This document shows positions 23,653 to 32,749 of a stretch of 64,000 nt of DNA, piece after piece; within the stretch, counting starts at the first letter, position 1, and every line of letters starts with the position of its first letter. The notes beneath the pieces were generated by a model. That model had not been told where the DNA came from and searched no databases. It saw only the letters and a program-made list of their open reading frames with translations. Made by a program: the position numbers and the translations under genes. The stretch comes from Paraburkholderia acidipaludis NBRC 101816 (GTDB lineage Bacteria; Pseudomonadota; Gammaproteobacteria; Burkholderiales; Burkholderiaceae). Where the stretch lies: assembly GCF_000684975.1 (NCBI RefSeq), contig NZ_BAXZ01000034.1, positions 7,099-71,098 on the forward strand. The letters run 5' to 3'.

Positions 23653-26439
23653 TCAGGACGGCTTGCGGCCCGAGCCGCGGCCGTCGCCCGACGACCCGTT
23701 GCGCGACGCTCTTTCTCCTTGTGCCGAGGATTGCGCGCGGCGCGCGCCGCGCCCCATCTCCTCGTGCGGGCCGTCGAGGTCGTCTCCTTCGCCGGCATCG
23801 CCGGGTCTGCGGCCTTCGACATCAACGCCGTCCGGCATGCCCACGAGGAAATTACGCTGGGGGTTCGCCAGCTCGATGCCGCGCTCCGTGAAGCGCAGCA
23901 GCACGCGGCGATTGAACTCGCGCTGCACGCCCCAGCGCCCCGAGTCCTTGCACTGGATCTGGCCCACGAGCGTCACGCTCGCGCCGTCCACCTGGTCCAC
24001 GCCCCAATAGGCGAAATCGCTGAGGATGCCTGATTTGTAGGCGTCTTCGCTGCGCAGTTCGGCGCCGATTTCCTTCAGCGTGTCGATGGCGCGCTGCAGG
24101 TCCGCGCCATGCGCGATCATCACCTTCACCGCCGCATTGCCGATGCCGCGGTTCGTGTTGTTGACCGTCGTCACCGAACTGAACGGCACCGTGTAGAGCG
24201 AGCCGTCGCCGCCGCGCAGGCGCACGGTGCGGATCGAGAGGAACTCGACCGTGCCCGAGACGCCCGCCACCGTGACCCAGTCGCCTACCTGCATGGCGTT
24301 TTCGGTGAGCAGGAAGATGCCGGTGATGAAGTCCTGCACGAGCTTTTGTGAGCCGAAGCCGAGCGCGACGCCGAAGATGCTTGCGCCCGCAACGAGCGGC
24401 GCCGTATTCACGCCCAGCTGCGAAAGCGCCGTGAGCCCGACGATGACGAAGATCGACACGAAGAGCGAGGTGCGGAACATCGGCAGCAGGGTGCGCAGGC
24501 GGGCGGCGCGCACGTAGTCGCCGGCATCGGTCCAGGCTTGCAGGCGGCGGTCGGCGGCAGCGTTCGCGGCCTCCCAGATCACCACGGCGACGACGATCGC
24601 CACGAAGATCGTCACGATGGCGGAGCCGAGCAGGCGGCCGATGGGCGCGTTCACGATCAGGCGGCCCGGATGCAGGCCCCAGATGTGCATCAGCACGTCG
24701 AGCATGACGAGCCCGATGACGGCCATCGCGAGCCGCCGCAGCGCGGGGTAATAGCGGTAGGCGCGGCGCCGTCCGACCGACATCTCGTCGCGGTTGCCTT
24801 GCGGATCGAATACGCGGCCGAGGGCGCCCAGCACGACGATGGCGACCACGCGCCCAATCAGCAGCACGACGAGCGAGATGCCGCCCGCGTGCACGAGTTC
24901 GCGATAGCCGCCGCGCAGATCGAGGGCCCAGACGAGCCACAGCGCCATCACGACGAAGATCCCCACGCCGGCCCAGATGTCGGCGAACCAATGCGTGAGG
25001 TAGGCGAGCGAGCCATTCTTCGGCGCCCACCGGCGGATGGCGTCGGCCACCGGCCGGTAGCACTGCAGGATCATGACGGCGAGTGCGAGGTGGCCGATCA
25101 GCGCGACGATTTTCACGAGGGCGAGATGGGCGTCTTCGGTCATGCCGAGCGGCACCGCGGCGTTCAGTATCCCGCCCAGGCCGCCGATGACGACGATGCG
25201 CACGGTCCAGCGCTGCGCGAACGCGGCAGCCGTGTCCGAGAACGGCACGAGCCGCAGCGCTTCGGCGTCGGGTGCGAACAGCAGCGCGCCCACGGCGATC
25301 ACGATGCGGCAGATCACATAGGTATCGACGAGCTCGCCGACGGCCGACGCCGCGGCCGCATCGTCCGGGCCGAACAGCGAGAGCACGCCCGCCGCGCACA
25401 AGCCGAACGCGAGCACCGGCAGCAGCTCGAGCGAGGCGAGCAGGAGCGCCGCGGGCAGACGCTGCAGGCGCTTCCAGTGATGCGCGCTGCGGTGGCGCAA
25501 GCGGGCGGTGAGCGACGTGGCCTCGGCCGTCGCGTCCTCGGTGGCGGCGGTTGCGGCGAGCGTGGCGCGGGCAGCGGCGTTCGCGTCTGCATTCGCGTTC
25601 GGGCCCGCATCCGGATCGCCGCCGGCAGCGGCCGTCGGGTCGGCGGGCTCCATGCCGGCGGCGGTGCGCAGGGCGCTCTCCTGAGCTTCCTGAGCTTCCT
25701 GGGCCTCCTCAGCATCTTGCGCGGCGTCCGGTGGGGGCGCCGCGCGCGTGGCGGCGAGGCTGCCGCCGGGCCCGTTTCGCGTGGCCGCGGCCTCGGCGTG
25801 CGCAATGATCGCGCGATGCGGCCTGCCGATGAAGCGGCGCACGAGGGCATCCACGAGCAGTGCGGGCACGAGTGTGAGCAGCAGCACGCGCAGCAGGCCG
25901 AGCAGCATGGCGTGGCCTTCCGGCGTGCCGAGCCGTTCGGTCCACCACGAGCGCGCCGACCCGACATCGAAGAGCGCCTTGCGCGCATGGATCAGGCGTT
26001 CGCCCAGCATCTGCGCGCCGTGTGCGGCGTGCTTCGCGATCTGCAGCACGAGGCCGTTTGAACGCAAGGCGTTGTCGAGCGCGGCGGAGGCCCCTTTGGG
26101 TGCGGAGGCGGTCGGGGTGGCGCTGGCCGCCGCGGCTGCCGGCGCGGGGGCCGAAGCGGGCGTGGCCAGCGCACCCGCCGCCGCGATGGCGCGCAGCGTG
26201 TCTTCCACGCGGCCGCGCTGCGCGGGGTCGTCGAGCACCTGCAGCGCGGCGTGCGCCTGGGCAGGGGTCAGAACGACAGGGGCGGCGGGGTTGGTGGGCC
26301 TGGCGGCGGCGGGCGGGGCACCAGGCCCCGGAGCGGCCACGGCGGCACTCGTCCATAACGGACATGCGAACGCCGCGAGGGACAGGATGCATAAGGCGCA
26401 CAGGGCGCGCAGACTGGAAAAATGGGAGGTCCTTTGCAT
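23653..26439 (-). CDS. Large MscS-family mechanosensitive channel
   Basis: The protein has 928 residues from the ATG at 26439, where a signal peptide begins (ALCILSLAAFACPLW, AAVAA). A Pro/Ala-rich periplasmic N-terminus and a Gln/Glu repeat (EEAQEAQEAQE, near 25690) precede about ten hydrophobic spans. The MscS pore and upper vestibule are near residues 690-800: the pore helix GASIFGVALGFGSQKLVQDF and the beta domain VGDWVTVAGVSGTVEFLSIR. It resembles YbiO/MscK-size channels that release solutes on osmotic downshock. The C-terminal tail is acidic then basic. It has no close ribosome site and is monocistronic. Confidence 0.85.
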   Translation of the reverse strand: MQRTSHFSSLRALCALCILSLAAFACPLWTSAAVAAPGPGAPPAAARPTNPAAPVVLTPAQAHAALQVLDDPAQRGRVEDTLRAIAAAGALATPASAPAPAAAAASATPTASAPKGASAALDNALRSNGLVLQIAKHAAHGAQMLGERLIHARKALFDVGSARSWWTERLGTPEGHAMLLGLLRVLLLTLVPALLVDALVRRFIGRPHRAIIAHAEAAATRNGPGGSLAATRAAPPPDAAQDAEEAQEAQEAQESALRTAAGMEPADPTAAAGGDPDAGPNANADANAAARATLAATAATEDATAEATSLTARLRHRSAHHWKRLQRLPAALLLASLELLPVLAFGLCAAGVLSLFGPDDAAAASAVGELVDTYVICRIVIAVGALLFAPDAEALRLVPFSDTAAAFAQRWTVRIVVIGGLGGILNAAVPLGMTEDAHLALVKIVALIGHLALAVMILQCYRPVADAIRRWAPKNGSLAYLTHWFADIWAGVGIFVVMALWLVWALDLRGGYRELVHAGGISLVVLLIGRVVAIVVLGALGRVFDPQGNRDEMSVGRRRAYRYYPALRRLAMAVIGLVMLDVLMHIWGLHPGRLIVNAPIGRLLGSAIVTIFVAIVVAVVIWEAANAAADRRLQAWTDAGDYVRAARLRTLLPMFRTSLFVSIFVIVGLTALSQLGVNTAPLVAGASIFGVALGFGSQKLVQDFITGIFLLTENAMQVGDWVTVAGVSGTVEFLSIRTVRLRGGDGSLYTVPFSSVTTVNNTNRGIGNAAVKVMIAHGADLQRAIDTLKEIGAELRSEDAYKSGILSDFAYWGVDQVDGASVTLVGQIQCKDSGRWGVQREFNRRVLLRFTERGIELANPQRNFLVGMPDGVDVEGRRPGDAGEGDDLDGPHEEMGRGARRAQSSAQGERASRNGSSGDGRGSGRKPS

Positions 26440-26616
26440 GGGGGAAACGGGTCGGGCGTCGAAGACATCGGAGGCATGCGGTGGGCACGGCCGCGCCGTA
26501 GGCCATTCCGCACGGTCATTTGACCTGGAGTTGCAAATATCGTGCCCCGGGATTCGGGGCATCGGGGCGCGGAAATAGTAACTGTGGGTAACTGCGCACA
26601 ACCGCGCACGCGTGCG

Positions 26617-26634
26617 AGTGAGTGTGCACTCACT
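26617..26634. promoter_or_regulatory. Palindromic operator, TetR-like
   Basis: AGTGAGTG and CACTCACT are perfect 8-bp arms with a two-base centre. The form is typical of TetR-family operators controlling acyl-CoA or fatty-acid genes. No TetR gene is in the window. It lies just downstream of the acyl-CoA dehydrogenase remnant and about 180 bases upstream of the MscS gene. Confidence 0.5.
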
Positions 26635-26679
26635 TTAACGCATCCGTAGCGCGGTCGGCAGTTAGCTTGCCTCGCTCTC

Positions 26680-26850
26680 GCGCCAGGCCGCAAGTTGGCC
26701 GCTTCGAGTGCCATCCACGTCTGGGCGAGCGGATGCTGGATCGCCTGGTTCTGCCCGATCGGGCGGCCGAACATGACACGCTCCTTCGCGTATTGCGTCG
26801 CGCGCCGCAACGCGGCCTGGCCAAGCCCCGCGGCCTCCGACGCAATCAGG
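26680..26850 (-). pseudogene. Acyl-CoA dehydrogenase remnant
   Basis: A minus-strand open segment reads like the middle of an acyl-CoA dehydrogenase: IASEAAGLGQAALRRATQYA, KERVMFGRPIGQNQAIQHPL and ALEAANL. The segment ERVMFGRPIGQNQ is a hallmark of the flavoprotein's C-terminal helical domain (around residue 280 of about 385). Neither the N-terminal two thirds nor the last ~80 residues are present, and the flanking sequence in the same frame is unrelated. It is therefore a fragment of about 55 codons left by a deletion. Confidence 0.75.
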
Positions 26851-26931
26851 CTCGGTGACCGGACTTCCTCTGAAAGCGCTCTCAAAGCGTCGACCGTTTC
26901 GAGCAATGCGAGCAGGCGCTTGTGTTTGGCG

Positions 26932-26948
26932 TGTTAGTGCAACTAACA
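26932..26948. promoter_or_regulatory. Palindromic operator flanking the dehydrogenase remnant
   Basis: TGTTAGT and ACTAACA are perfect 7-bp arms around GCA. The site resembles a TetR-type operator. It sits just upstream of the remnant on the minus strand, where the promoter of a truncated dehydrogenase gene might be expected. Confidence 0.5.
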
Positions 26949-27066
26949 GTCAGCTTATTGGTTTCCCGCCCAAGCGGCCGCGCCGCGGGAATGAAAGCGG
27001 CTTCAAGACTGGTCAGTTTTTCTTGTGTGTGAATGGATATTTATATGCAGGAAATTGTGCGTCAAG

Positions 27067-27342
27067 ATGGGGCGATTGGAGGCTCAAAAACTTCCCGGAC
27101 TTGGTGCGCCCGGGTCCAACGCTGGATTGGGGCGCGATGGTGCGGCAGGCGCTGCGGTGTTGGCGGAACCGTGCAGCCTTGACGCGTCGATTGCGATCGT
27201 TCTTGGGGCGAAGCGAGTCGCCTGCAATGACGAATCGCTGGCGGAAATGTATGCGGCTTTCGAGCGATGGATTCAACGCGAGCCGGCAATTGACTGGCGG
27301 CGTTCGAGGCGCGAATTTTCAGCCTGGTTACTTTCCGCTTGA
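27067..27342 (+). CDS. Possible small hypothetical protein
   Basis: A 91-residue open frame from the ATG at 27067. The second half looks protein-like (LDASIAIVLGAKRVACNDES, then LAEMYAAFERWIQREPAIDW). No family, signal peptide or membrane span was recognised and the ribosome site is weak. Base composition around it is less GC-rich than the rest of the window. It may be a real small gene of the 26.6-30.5 kb patch or a chance frame. Confidence 0.3.
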   Translation: MGRLEAQKLPGLGAPGSNAGLGRDGAAGAAVLAEPCSLDASIAIVLGAKRVACNDESLAEMYAAFERWIQREPAIDWRRSRREFSAWLLSA

Positions 27343-27575
27343 AGTCGTCTTATGCCCTCCTGCGAGAGGCGAATGGCCATATTCAATTCATGCTTTACGT
27401 TTCAGCCGATCTTCAGCACCCGATTGAGCTTCACATAATGCAGTCCGCATTGCTCAAGTTATCGCCGAGTTTGCCGATATGACAATGTGCGGGCCGATCT
27501 CGATGGTTGCGCGGGTGCGCCCGGTTCGCGGCCAGCGGGTAGATAGCATCATCGGGGCGGCATAATTCGACTGGA

Positions 27576-28004
27576 ATGAAGGCAGTGACGAAAACACAAA
27601 AATCCTGGGCAATTGCGGGCTTATGCTGCCTTGTTGCTGCCGCAACATCTGCTTACGTCAACCTCGTCAGTTGCAGGACATATGGCGGTGTGCCGCAACC
27701 CAGGCTGGTTGCCGAGGTGCACGTCATGGCGGCTCTGTTAGGAACCGGCTTGCTAGTGAGATTCGTGCAGGGAAGCCGGGCCGTGATGAATGAACCCGCG
27801 CCGGGAACGGTATGGGGCACGACCTACATTGCAAGGGTGGGCGAATACGCTCAACGCGTACGGGGTAAGAGTGCGTTCTTTTCAACCCGGCGGACGGCCC
27901 AGTTGCTTGGGTTTGTTCTTTGTCTGATGTGCCAGTTTGTATTCGTTGGGGCGCCCGCTCAGCCGGATGGCGGTCAGCCGACGGCCCGTGCTGTCGCAGC
28001 TTGA
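27576..28004 (+). CDS. Putative small membrane protein
   Basis: A 142-residue open frame. Three hydrophobic stretches are visible: WAIAGLCCLVAAATSAYVNL near the start, VHVMAALLGTGLLVRFV in the middle and LLGFVLCLMCQFVFVG near the end. This layout suggests an inner-membrane protein. No family was recognised. Codon use is less GC-rich than in neighbouring catabolic genes, in line with an acquired segment. The ribosome site is weak, so the start is uncertain. Confidence 0.45.
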   Translation: MKAVTKTQKSWAIAGLCCLVAAATSAYVNLVSCRTYGGVPQPRLVAEVHVMAALLGTGLLVRFVQGSRAVMNEPAPGTVWGTTYIARVGEYAQRVRGKSAFFSTRRTAQLLGFVLCLMCQFVFVGAPAQPDGGQPTARAVAA

Positions 28005-28078
28005 CTGGGTTGCGCAATTCGGACTGCGGCATCACGAGCAAACGTGCAGCAAGCGGTTTTCCAATAAAGAACTTAAAA

Positions 28079-28282
28079 ATGAAGCGACCGATTTTGTCAA
28101 TTTTGCTGATCAATGTGGGAAATGTTTTCTTTGCATTGGGAATCTTTAGTCTGACGCGGGCATTTCAGATGTTCGAGTTTAATGCGTACTTCTGGCTTGC
28201 TTTTGGAACAACGCTAGTGAGTCTTCTGCTCGGCACCGCCAGCGTGCAATTTGGAACACGGTGGCTCGGCCTGGAACAGTAA
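28079..28282 (+). CDS. Putative small two-span membrane protein
   Basis: A 67-residue open frame from the ATG at 28079. It is almost entirely hydrophobic, with two probable spans (ILSILLINVGNVFFALGIFSL and YFWLAFGTTLVSLLLGTASV). It follows the preceding membrane-protein frame by 74 bases and may be cotranscribed. The upstream sequence is A-rich (TAAAAATG) with no clear Shine-Dalgarno. No family recognised. Confidence 0.45.
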   Translation: MKRPILSILLINVGNVFFALGIFSLTRAFQMFEFNAYFWLAFGTTLVSLLLGTASVQFGTRWLGLEQ

Positions 28283-28415
28283 TCGTATTTTCGAAGTACT
28301 GAGCTTCGGCGGTATCCCCAAGAGCTGCGATTCGTGCTTTCATGAGTCAAAGGCGCACCGCAGGCCCGCTCTGTGCGGGACTGGCTGTCTCGACCCGGTA
28401 CGCAATAATGCGTGG

Positions 28416-28706
28416 TCAGGCAAGCACAACCTCTGCAAGGAACGTTGCGAAGTAATCGTCGTCCAGCCATCCTGAAACATGCTTCGACGCTTCGATGCGC
28501 TGGATTTCTCTCTGCCCTTTATCCGTCAGGATGGCAATCTGGAGCGTGGGGAGATACTTCGTACTGGGGGGAGGTTTCTGGTCTATGGTCTGGATCAAGC
28601 CCTGCGAGCGAAGCAGCGTGAAAATTGCCGGCCGCTTGTGCCACGGTATTTGCCGATACAAAGCAAGTCGAAGAGCTTCAAGTACGGCGCCATTGTTGAA
28701 TTCCAT
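28416..28706 (-). CDS. Small protein with winged-helix-like features
   Basis: A 96-residue protein from the ATG at 28706, chosen because AGAAGGA lies six bases upstream. The sequence runs LRLALYRQIPWHKRPAIFTL and LLRSQGLIQTID, then ILTDKGQREIQRIEA, which resembles the recognition region and the wing (L-T-x-K-G) of MarR/PadR-type winged helices. It could be a small DNA-binding protein of the acquired patch, but no family was assigned. It is divergent from the RNA helicase gene. Confidence 0.5.
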   Translation of the reverse strand: MEFNNGAVLEALRLALYRQIPWHKRPAIFTLLRSQGLIQTIDQKPPPSTKYLPTLQIAILTDKGQREIQRIEASKHVSGWLDDDYFATFLAEVVLA

Positions 28707-28918
28707 GAGCATCCTTCTGGTGTTCGACTCAAACGTCCTGCTGGCTCTGGGCAACTACGCTAGCACATGAAATGCTTCTGTACGATGACACACCCAAAAC
28801 CTTTCGTGCCCGGCGATGACAACACGCAGAAGCCACTTGTGCCCGTCGTCCAGCTTGCCGGCGCGGCGAGATCAACGCGGCAACCGCTAGAATTGCCGTT
28901 TTAGCCCGGAATACGCCC

Positions 28919-30364
28919 ATGTCTTTTGCCTCGCTTGGCCTGATCGCTCCGCTGCTGCGTAATGTGGAGGATCTCAATTACCAGACACCTACGCCGGTGC
29001 AGGCCAAGGCGATTCCTGCTGTGCTCGGCGGCAAGGACGTCATGGCTGCGGCACAGACCGGCACGGGCAAAACGGCAGGTTTTGCGCTGCCGCTGTTGCA
29101 GCGGCTGGTGCAACACGGTCCGGCGGTGTCCAGCAATCGCGCGCGCGTCCTGGTGCTGGTGCCCACGCGTGAACTGGCTGAACAAGTGCTGCAAAGCTTT
29201 ATCGGTTACGGCAAAGGTCTCGATCTACGATTTCTGGCTGCCTACGGCGGTGTGAGTATCAATCCGCAGATGATGAAGTTGCGCAAAGGCGTGGACGTGC
29301 TCGTTGCCACGCCGGGCCGTTTGCTGGATCTCAATCGCCAGAACGCAGTGCAGTTTGATCAAGTACAAACGCTAGTGCTGGATGAAGCCGACCGCATGCT
29401 GGATCTGGGCTTTGCGCGCGAACTCAACGCCGTTTTTGCCGCCTTGCCCGCCCAGCGCCAGACCCTGCTGTTCTCCGCCACGTTCACCGACGATATCCGC
29501 GCCATGGCGGCGCGCATTCTGCACGGCCCGGTCAATATCAGCGTCAGCCCGCCCAATGCCACGGCCAGCAAGATCAAGCAGTGGGTGGTGACGGTGGATA
29601 AAAAGAACAAGCCCGACCTCTTCATGCACCTTGTGGCTGAGAACAACTGGGAGCACGCACTGGTGTTCGTCAAAACCCGCAGTGGCGTGGATTACCTGGC
29701 GGCCATGCTGGACGAGGCGGGCTATGCGGTCGACACCATCCACGGCGACAAACCGCAACCCGCGCGCCTGCGTGCGCTGGAGCGCTTCAAGACGGGCGAA
29801 GTGCATATGCTGGTGGCCACCGACGTGGCTGCGCGCGGGCTGGATATCGACGACCTGCCGCTGGTGATCAACGTCGATCTGCCGATCGTGGCGCAAGACT
29901 ATGTGCACCGTATTGGCCGTACCGGCCGCGCGGGCGCCAGCGGCGTGGCGGTGTCCCTTGTGTGTGCCGATGAGGCGCCGCAACTGGCCGCGATTGAAGC
30001 GCTGATCAGGCAAACGCTGCGTCGTGAAGAAGAGCCGGGTTTTGAGGCCGAACACCGTGTACCGCAAACCAGCGCGACGGGCCAGATCATCAAGAAACCC
30101 AAAAAGCCCAAGCAGGCCAAAGTGCCGCAAGCCGAGCCGGGCGCCATGCCCGTGCGCAGCAAAAAGCCGCGCCCGCAAAGTGGCGAAAACAAAGGCAAGC
30201 CCGCGGTGCAGCGCGCTGTGGCTGCGGGTAAAGGCACAAGCTTTTCCAGCGGCAGCCCATTCAGCGTGCAAAAACCACGCAGCAAACCCGCCAGCAAATC
30301 CGTTGCGGGTTCACGTAAGCCGGCCGGCAAACCCGCTGGCGGCCGCGGCAAACGCCAACCCTGA
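28919..30364 (+). CDS. rhlE: DEAD-box ATP-dependent RNA helicase, RhlE-like
   Basis: The protein has 481 residues with a full helicase core in residues 1-375: Q motif (YQTPTPVQAKAIP), motif I AQTGTGKT, Ia PTRELAEQ, Ib TPGRLLD, II DEAD in VLDEADRMLD, III SAT in FSATFT, V ATDVAARGLD and VI HRIGRTGRAG. The last ~100 residues are a basic Lys/Pro/Ser/Gly tail typical of RhlE proteins that bind RNA or ribosome precursors. The core is complete. Codon use and GC differ from most flanking genes, so it may have been acquired with the adjoining small genes. Confidence 0.9.
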   Translation: MSFASLGLIAPLLRNVEDLNYQTPTPVQAKAIPAVLGGKDVMAAAQTGTGKTAGFALPLLQRLVQHGPAVSSNRARVLVLVPTRELAEQVLQSFIGYGKGLDLRFLAAYGGVSINPQMMKLRKGVDVLVATPGRLLDLNRQNAVQFDQVQTLVLDEADRMLDLGFARELNAVFAALPAQRQTLLFSATFTDDIRAMAARILHGPVNISVSPPNATASKIKQWVVTVDKKNKPDLFMHLVAENNWEHALVFVKTRSGVDYLAAMLDEAGYAVDTIHGDKPQPARLRALERFKTGEVHMLVATDVAARGLDIDDLPLVINVDLPIVAQDYVHRIGRTGRAGASGVAVSLVCADEAPQLAAIEALIRQTLRREEEPGFEAEHRVPQTSATGQIIKKPKKPKQAKVPQAEPGAMPVRSKKPRPQSGENKGKPAVQRAVAAGKGTSFSSGSPFSVQKPRSKPASKSVAGSRKPAGKPAGGRGKRQP

Positions 30365-30381
30365 TCCGTGGGGAGGTGCAA

Positions 30382-30405
30382 CGCCAGCCCCGGAACAGGC
30401 TGGCG
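30382..30405 (+). terminator. Hairpin after the RNA helicase gene
   Basis: CGCCAGCC and GGCTGGCG are perfect 8-bp arms around an 8-base loop, 17 bases past the helicase stop codon. There is no T-run, so termination strength is uncertain. Confidence 0.5.
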
Positions 30406-30552
30406 GATACCGCCCGCTGCTGACTTCGGCCGGTACGATGTCTGGCGACGCGTCCGCGACAGAAAACCAGCGCGGAATGACCGTTACCTTTCGGTGACCC
30501 GCTTCGCCGCCGGCAGTCGCCGCAACGACAAACGACAATTGAGGAACCCTTA

Positions 30553-31782
30553 TTATCGGCGGTCCGGCCTTTTGTCGAAGCGAAGGATTGCATCGCGTAT
30601 TTTTTCCAGTGACCGCTGCACCTGCGTTCTCGGGCATGCGAGATTGAGCCGGATTCGACAAGCGCCGTTCTCGACGAACATCTCGCCACCTTCGAGGATG
30701 ACACCGGCTTTCTCAAGGAAGAAGCGGGTGAGGTTGACCGACTCGTCGAAATAGGCCCGCAGGTCGACCCATGCGAGATAGGTCGCATCCGGGATGCGGA
30801 ACCTGGCCTTGGGCAAGTGCTCGTTCAGAAACCTTTGGGTCCACGCGAAGTTGGCGTCGAGATACGAGCGCAGTTCGTCGAGCCACGGCGCGCCGTTCCG
30901 ATACGCGCCAGCGGCAGCCGCGAGACTGAGCGGGTTCACGAACGGGTAGTGTCGCCGTTTCCATTCCGAGCGCAACGCCGGGTCGGGAACGATCACGGTC
31001 GCGATCATCATTCCCGCCAGGTTGAAGGTCTTGCTGACGGCCATGCAGGTGATGATGTCCCGGCTTCCCGGGAACAGCCTGGCCAACGGTGTGTGCCGTG
31101 TCCCCGTTCTGAGCAGATCGCAATGGATCTCGTCGGAGACGATCTTGACGCCGTTGGCAATGCAGAGTTCACCCATGCGGCGCAGTTCGTCATCCGTCCA
31201 GACCCGGCCGGTCGGGTTGTGCGGATGGCAAAGGAAAAAGAGCTTCACGGCCGGATCGCTCACTTTCGTCTCGAAGTCGTCGAAGTCGATCGCGTAGCCG
31301 CCATCGTCCGAGGCGAGCAGGCGCGACGTCACGAATTCCCGATCTCGCTGAACCGTCGCATGCTTGAAGTATCCATAGGCTGGCGTCAGGCTGAGCACTT
31401 TGTCGCCGGGCCGGCAGACGTATTCGACGAGCCCGAAGAGTGCCGGTATGACACCCAGCGCGACCAGCATGTCCTCCCGCGCGAATCGCCAGTCGTAGCG
31501 CTCAGCACACCAGGCGTGGAAAGCCTGGTAGAGCTGATCGTCGAAGTTCATCGTGTAGCCGAAAACCGGGTGTTTCAGGCGTTCGGAGATCGCGTCGATG
31601 GCGGCGTCCGGCGCGGCGAACTGCATGTCCGCCACCCACATCGAGATCAATTCCTCTCTCGGCACATCGAGCTCGGGCGCGGGCGCATCGGCACCGAACA
31701 GATAGTTTTCGAAGCCGTCCTCGGCCAGGGCATTGGTGCCGCGACGGGAAATCAGGCGATCAAAATCGTAATTCATATGCAT
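30553..31782 (-). CDS. PLP-dependent MalY/PatB-type aminotransferase (C-S lyase)
   Basis: The protein has 409 residues and is a fold-type I PLP enzyme of the MalY/PatB (cystathionine beta-lyase-like) group. Visible motifs are WVADMQFAAP, PAYGYF, CHPHNPTGRVW (Asn binding PLP), SDEIHCDL and the catalytic Lys in MAVSKTFNLAGM. Substrate would be cystathionine, cysteine conjugates or another amino acid. It lies 56 bases downstream of a broken amino-acid permease gene in the same direction, opposite an Lrp-type regulator, so it was probably part of an amino-acid uptake/degradation operon. Start may be ATG 31782 or 31776. Confidence 0.88.
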   Translation of the reverse strand: MHMNYDFDRLISRRGTNALAEDGFENYLFGADAPAPELDVPREELISMWVADMQFAAPDAAIDAISERLKHPVFGYTMNFDDQLYQAFHAWCAERYDWRFAREDMLVALGVIPALFGLVEYVCRPGDKVLSLTPAYGYFKHATVQRDREFVTSRLLASDDGGYAIDFDDFETKVSDPAVKLFFLCHPHNPTGRVWTDDELRRMGELCIANGVKIVSDEIHCDLLRTGTRHTPLARLFPGSRDIITCMAVSKTFNLAGMMIATVIVPDPALRSEWKRRHYPFVNPLSLAAAAGAYRNGAPWLDELRSYLDANFAWTQRFLNEHLPKARFRIPDATYLAWVDLRAYFDESVNLTRFFLEKAGVILEGGEMFVENGACRIRLNLACPRTQVQRSLEKIRDAILRFDKRPDRR

Positions 31783-31838
31783 TCAGTCATTCAATGGAAA
31801 AGCCGCCGGGATCGATACCCCGGGCGATTTCCTGAACA

Positions 31839-32625
31839 TCAGTTGAGGAGTGAGCGTTGCCGTGCGTATGTGAAATACACGACGAGCCCGATCGCGAGCC
31901 AGACCAGAAACGCAATCCAGGTCGTGGCTTGAAGGAACAGGGTCAGCGTGATGCAGAACGCGATCGCCAGCAGAGGCACCAGCGGCACGGCCGGGCAGCG
32001 GAATGCGCGCGGCAGATCGGGGCGCGTTTTTCGCAGGATGATGACGGCGACGGAAATCAGGCTGAACGCCGCCAACGTGCCGAGGTTGATAAGTTCGGTC
32101 AGCACGTTGAGCGGAACGACGGCCGCGACCAGGCCAAACACGACCCCGACGATCCAGGTCGCGAAAAACGGCGTGCCGAGACTCGAATGAACGCGTGACA
32201 GTTTCTTCGGCAAAAGGCCGTCGCGCGACATCGCGAAGACGATGCGTGTTTGCCCATAGGTCATCACGAGAATGACGGTGGTCATGCCGAGAATCGCGCC
32301 GAGATCGACAAAGCCCGCAACCCAGTTCTCCCATCGTGGCGTAGCTGTAGGTGTATATCGAGCCCGCAACCGGCACCGACGAGGCGAATTCTGCATAGCA
32401 CAGGGCTGCAAATCCGCAGGCCAGGGCGGCGATGACGAACGATACGGTCAACGCCGGGCCGGCGGTCAGCGCGCCGGTTCCCGTCAATACGAAAATGCCC
32501 GTGCCGACGATCGCTCCGATCCCCATCAGGATCAGATCGAAGGGTCCAGGCACCTTCTTCAGGCCGTGCGGTGCATGACTCGCGGCAACCATCGCCGCGA
32601 GATCCTTGGTTCGAAACAAACTCAT
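31839..32625 (-). pseudogene. Amino-acid permease with internal deletion and frameshift
   Basis: Two frames cover one APC-family (YfnA-like) permease. From the ATG at 32625, about 100 residues read MSLFRTKDLAAM..., with IGAIVGTGIFVLTGTGA and PVAGSIYTYSYATMGEL. Near 32320-32330 the frame is lost. A second frame resumes at WVAGFVDLGAILGMTTVILV and continues through YGQTRIVFAMSRDGLLPKKL to the stop at 31839. A normal permease has about 460 residues; this one keeps about 100 plus 160. The missing ~200 residues (spans roughly 4-7) and the frame change at the same point indicate one deletion event, so the protein should be non-functional. Confidence 0.85.
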
Positions 32626-32749
32626 CCGACTCCTCCAGTTTTTATGTAGATCGCAAGGGCGCATTTCTGCGCGCCCGCCGTTCAGACATCGCAGACCGCA
32701 TGGGGCCGCCGCCGACCGCGGCACGCCCCTCACTCATCTGTCCTTGTTT

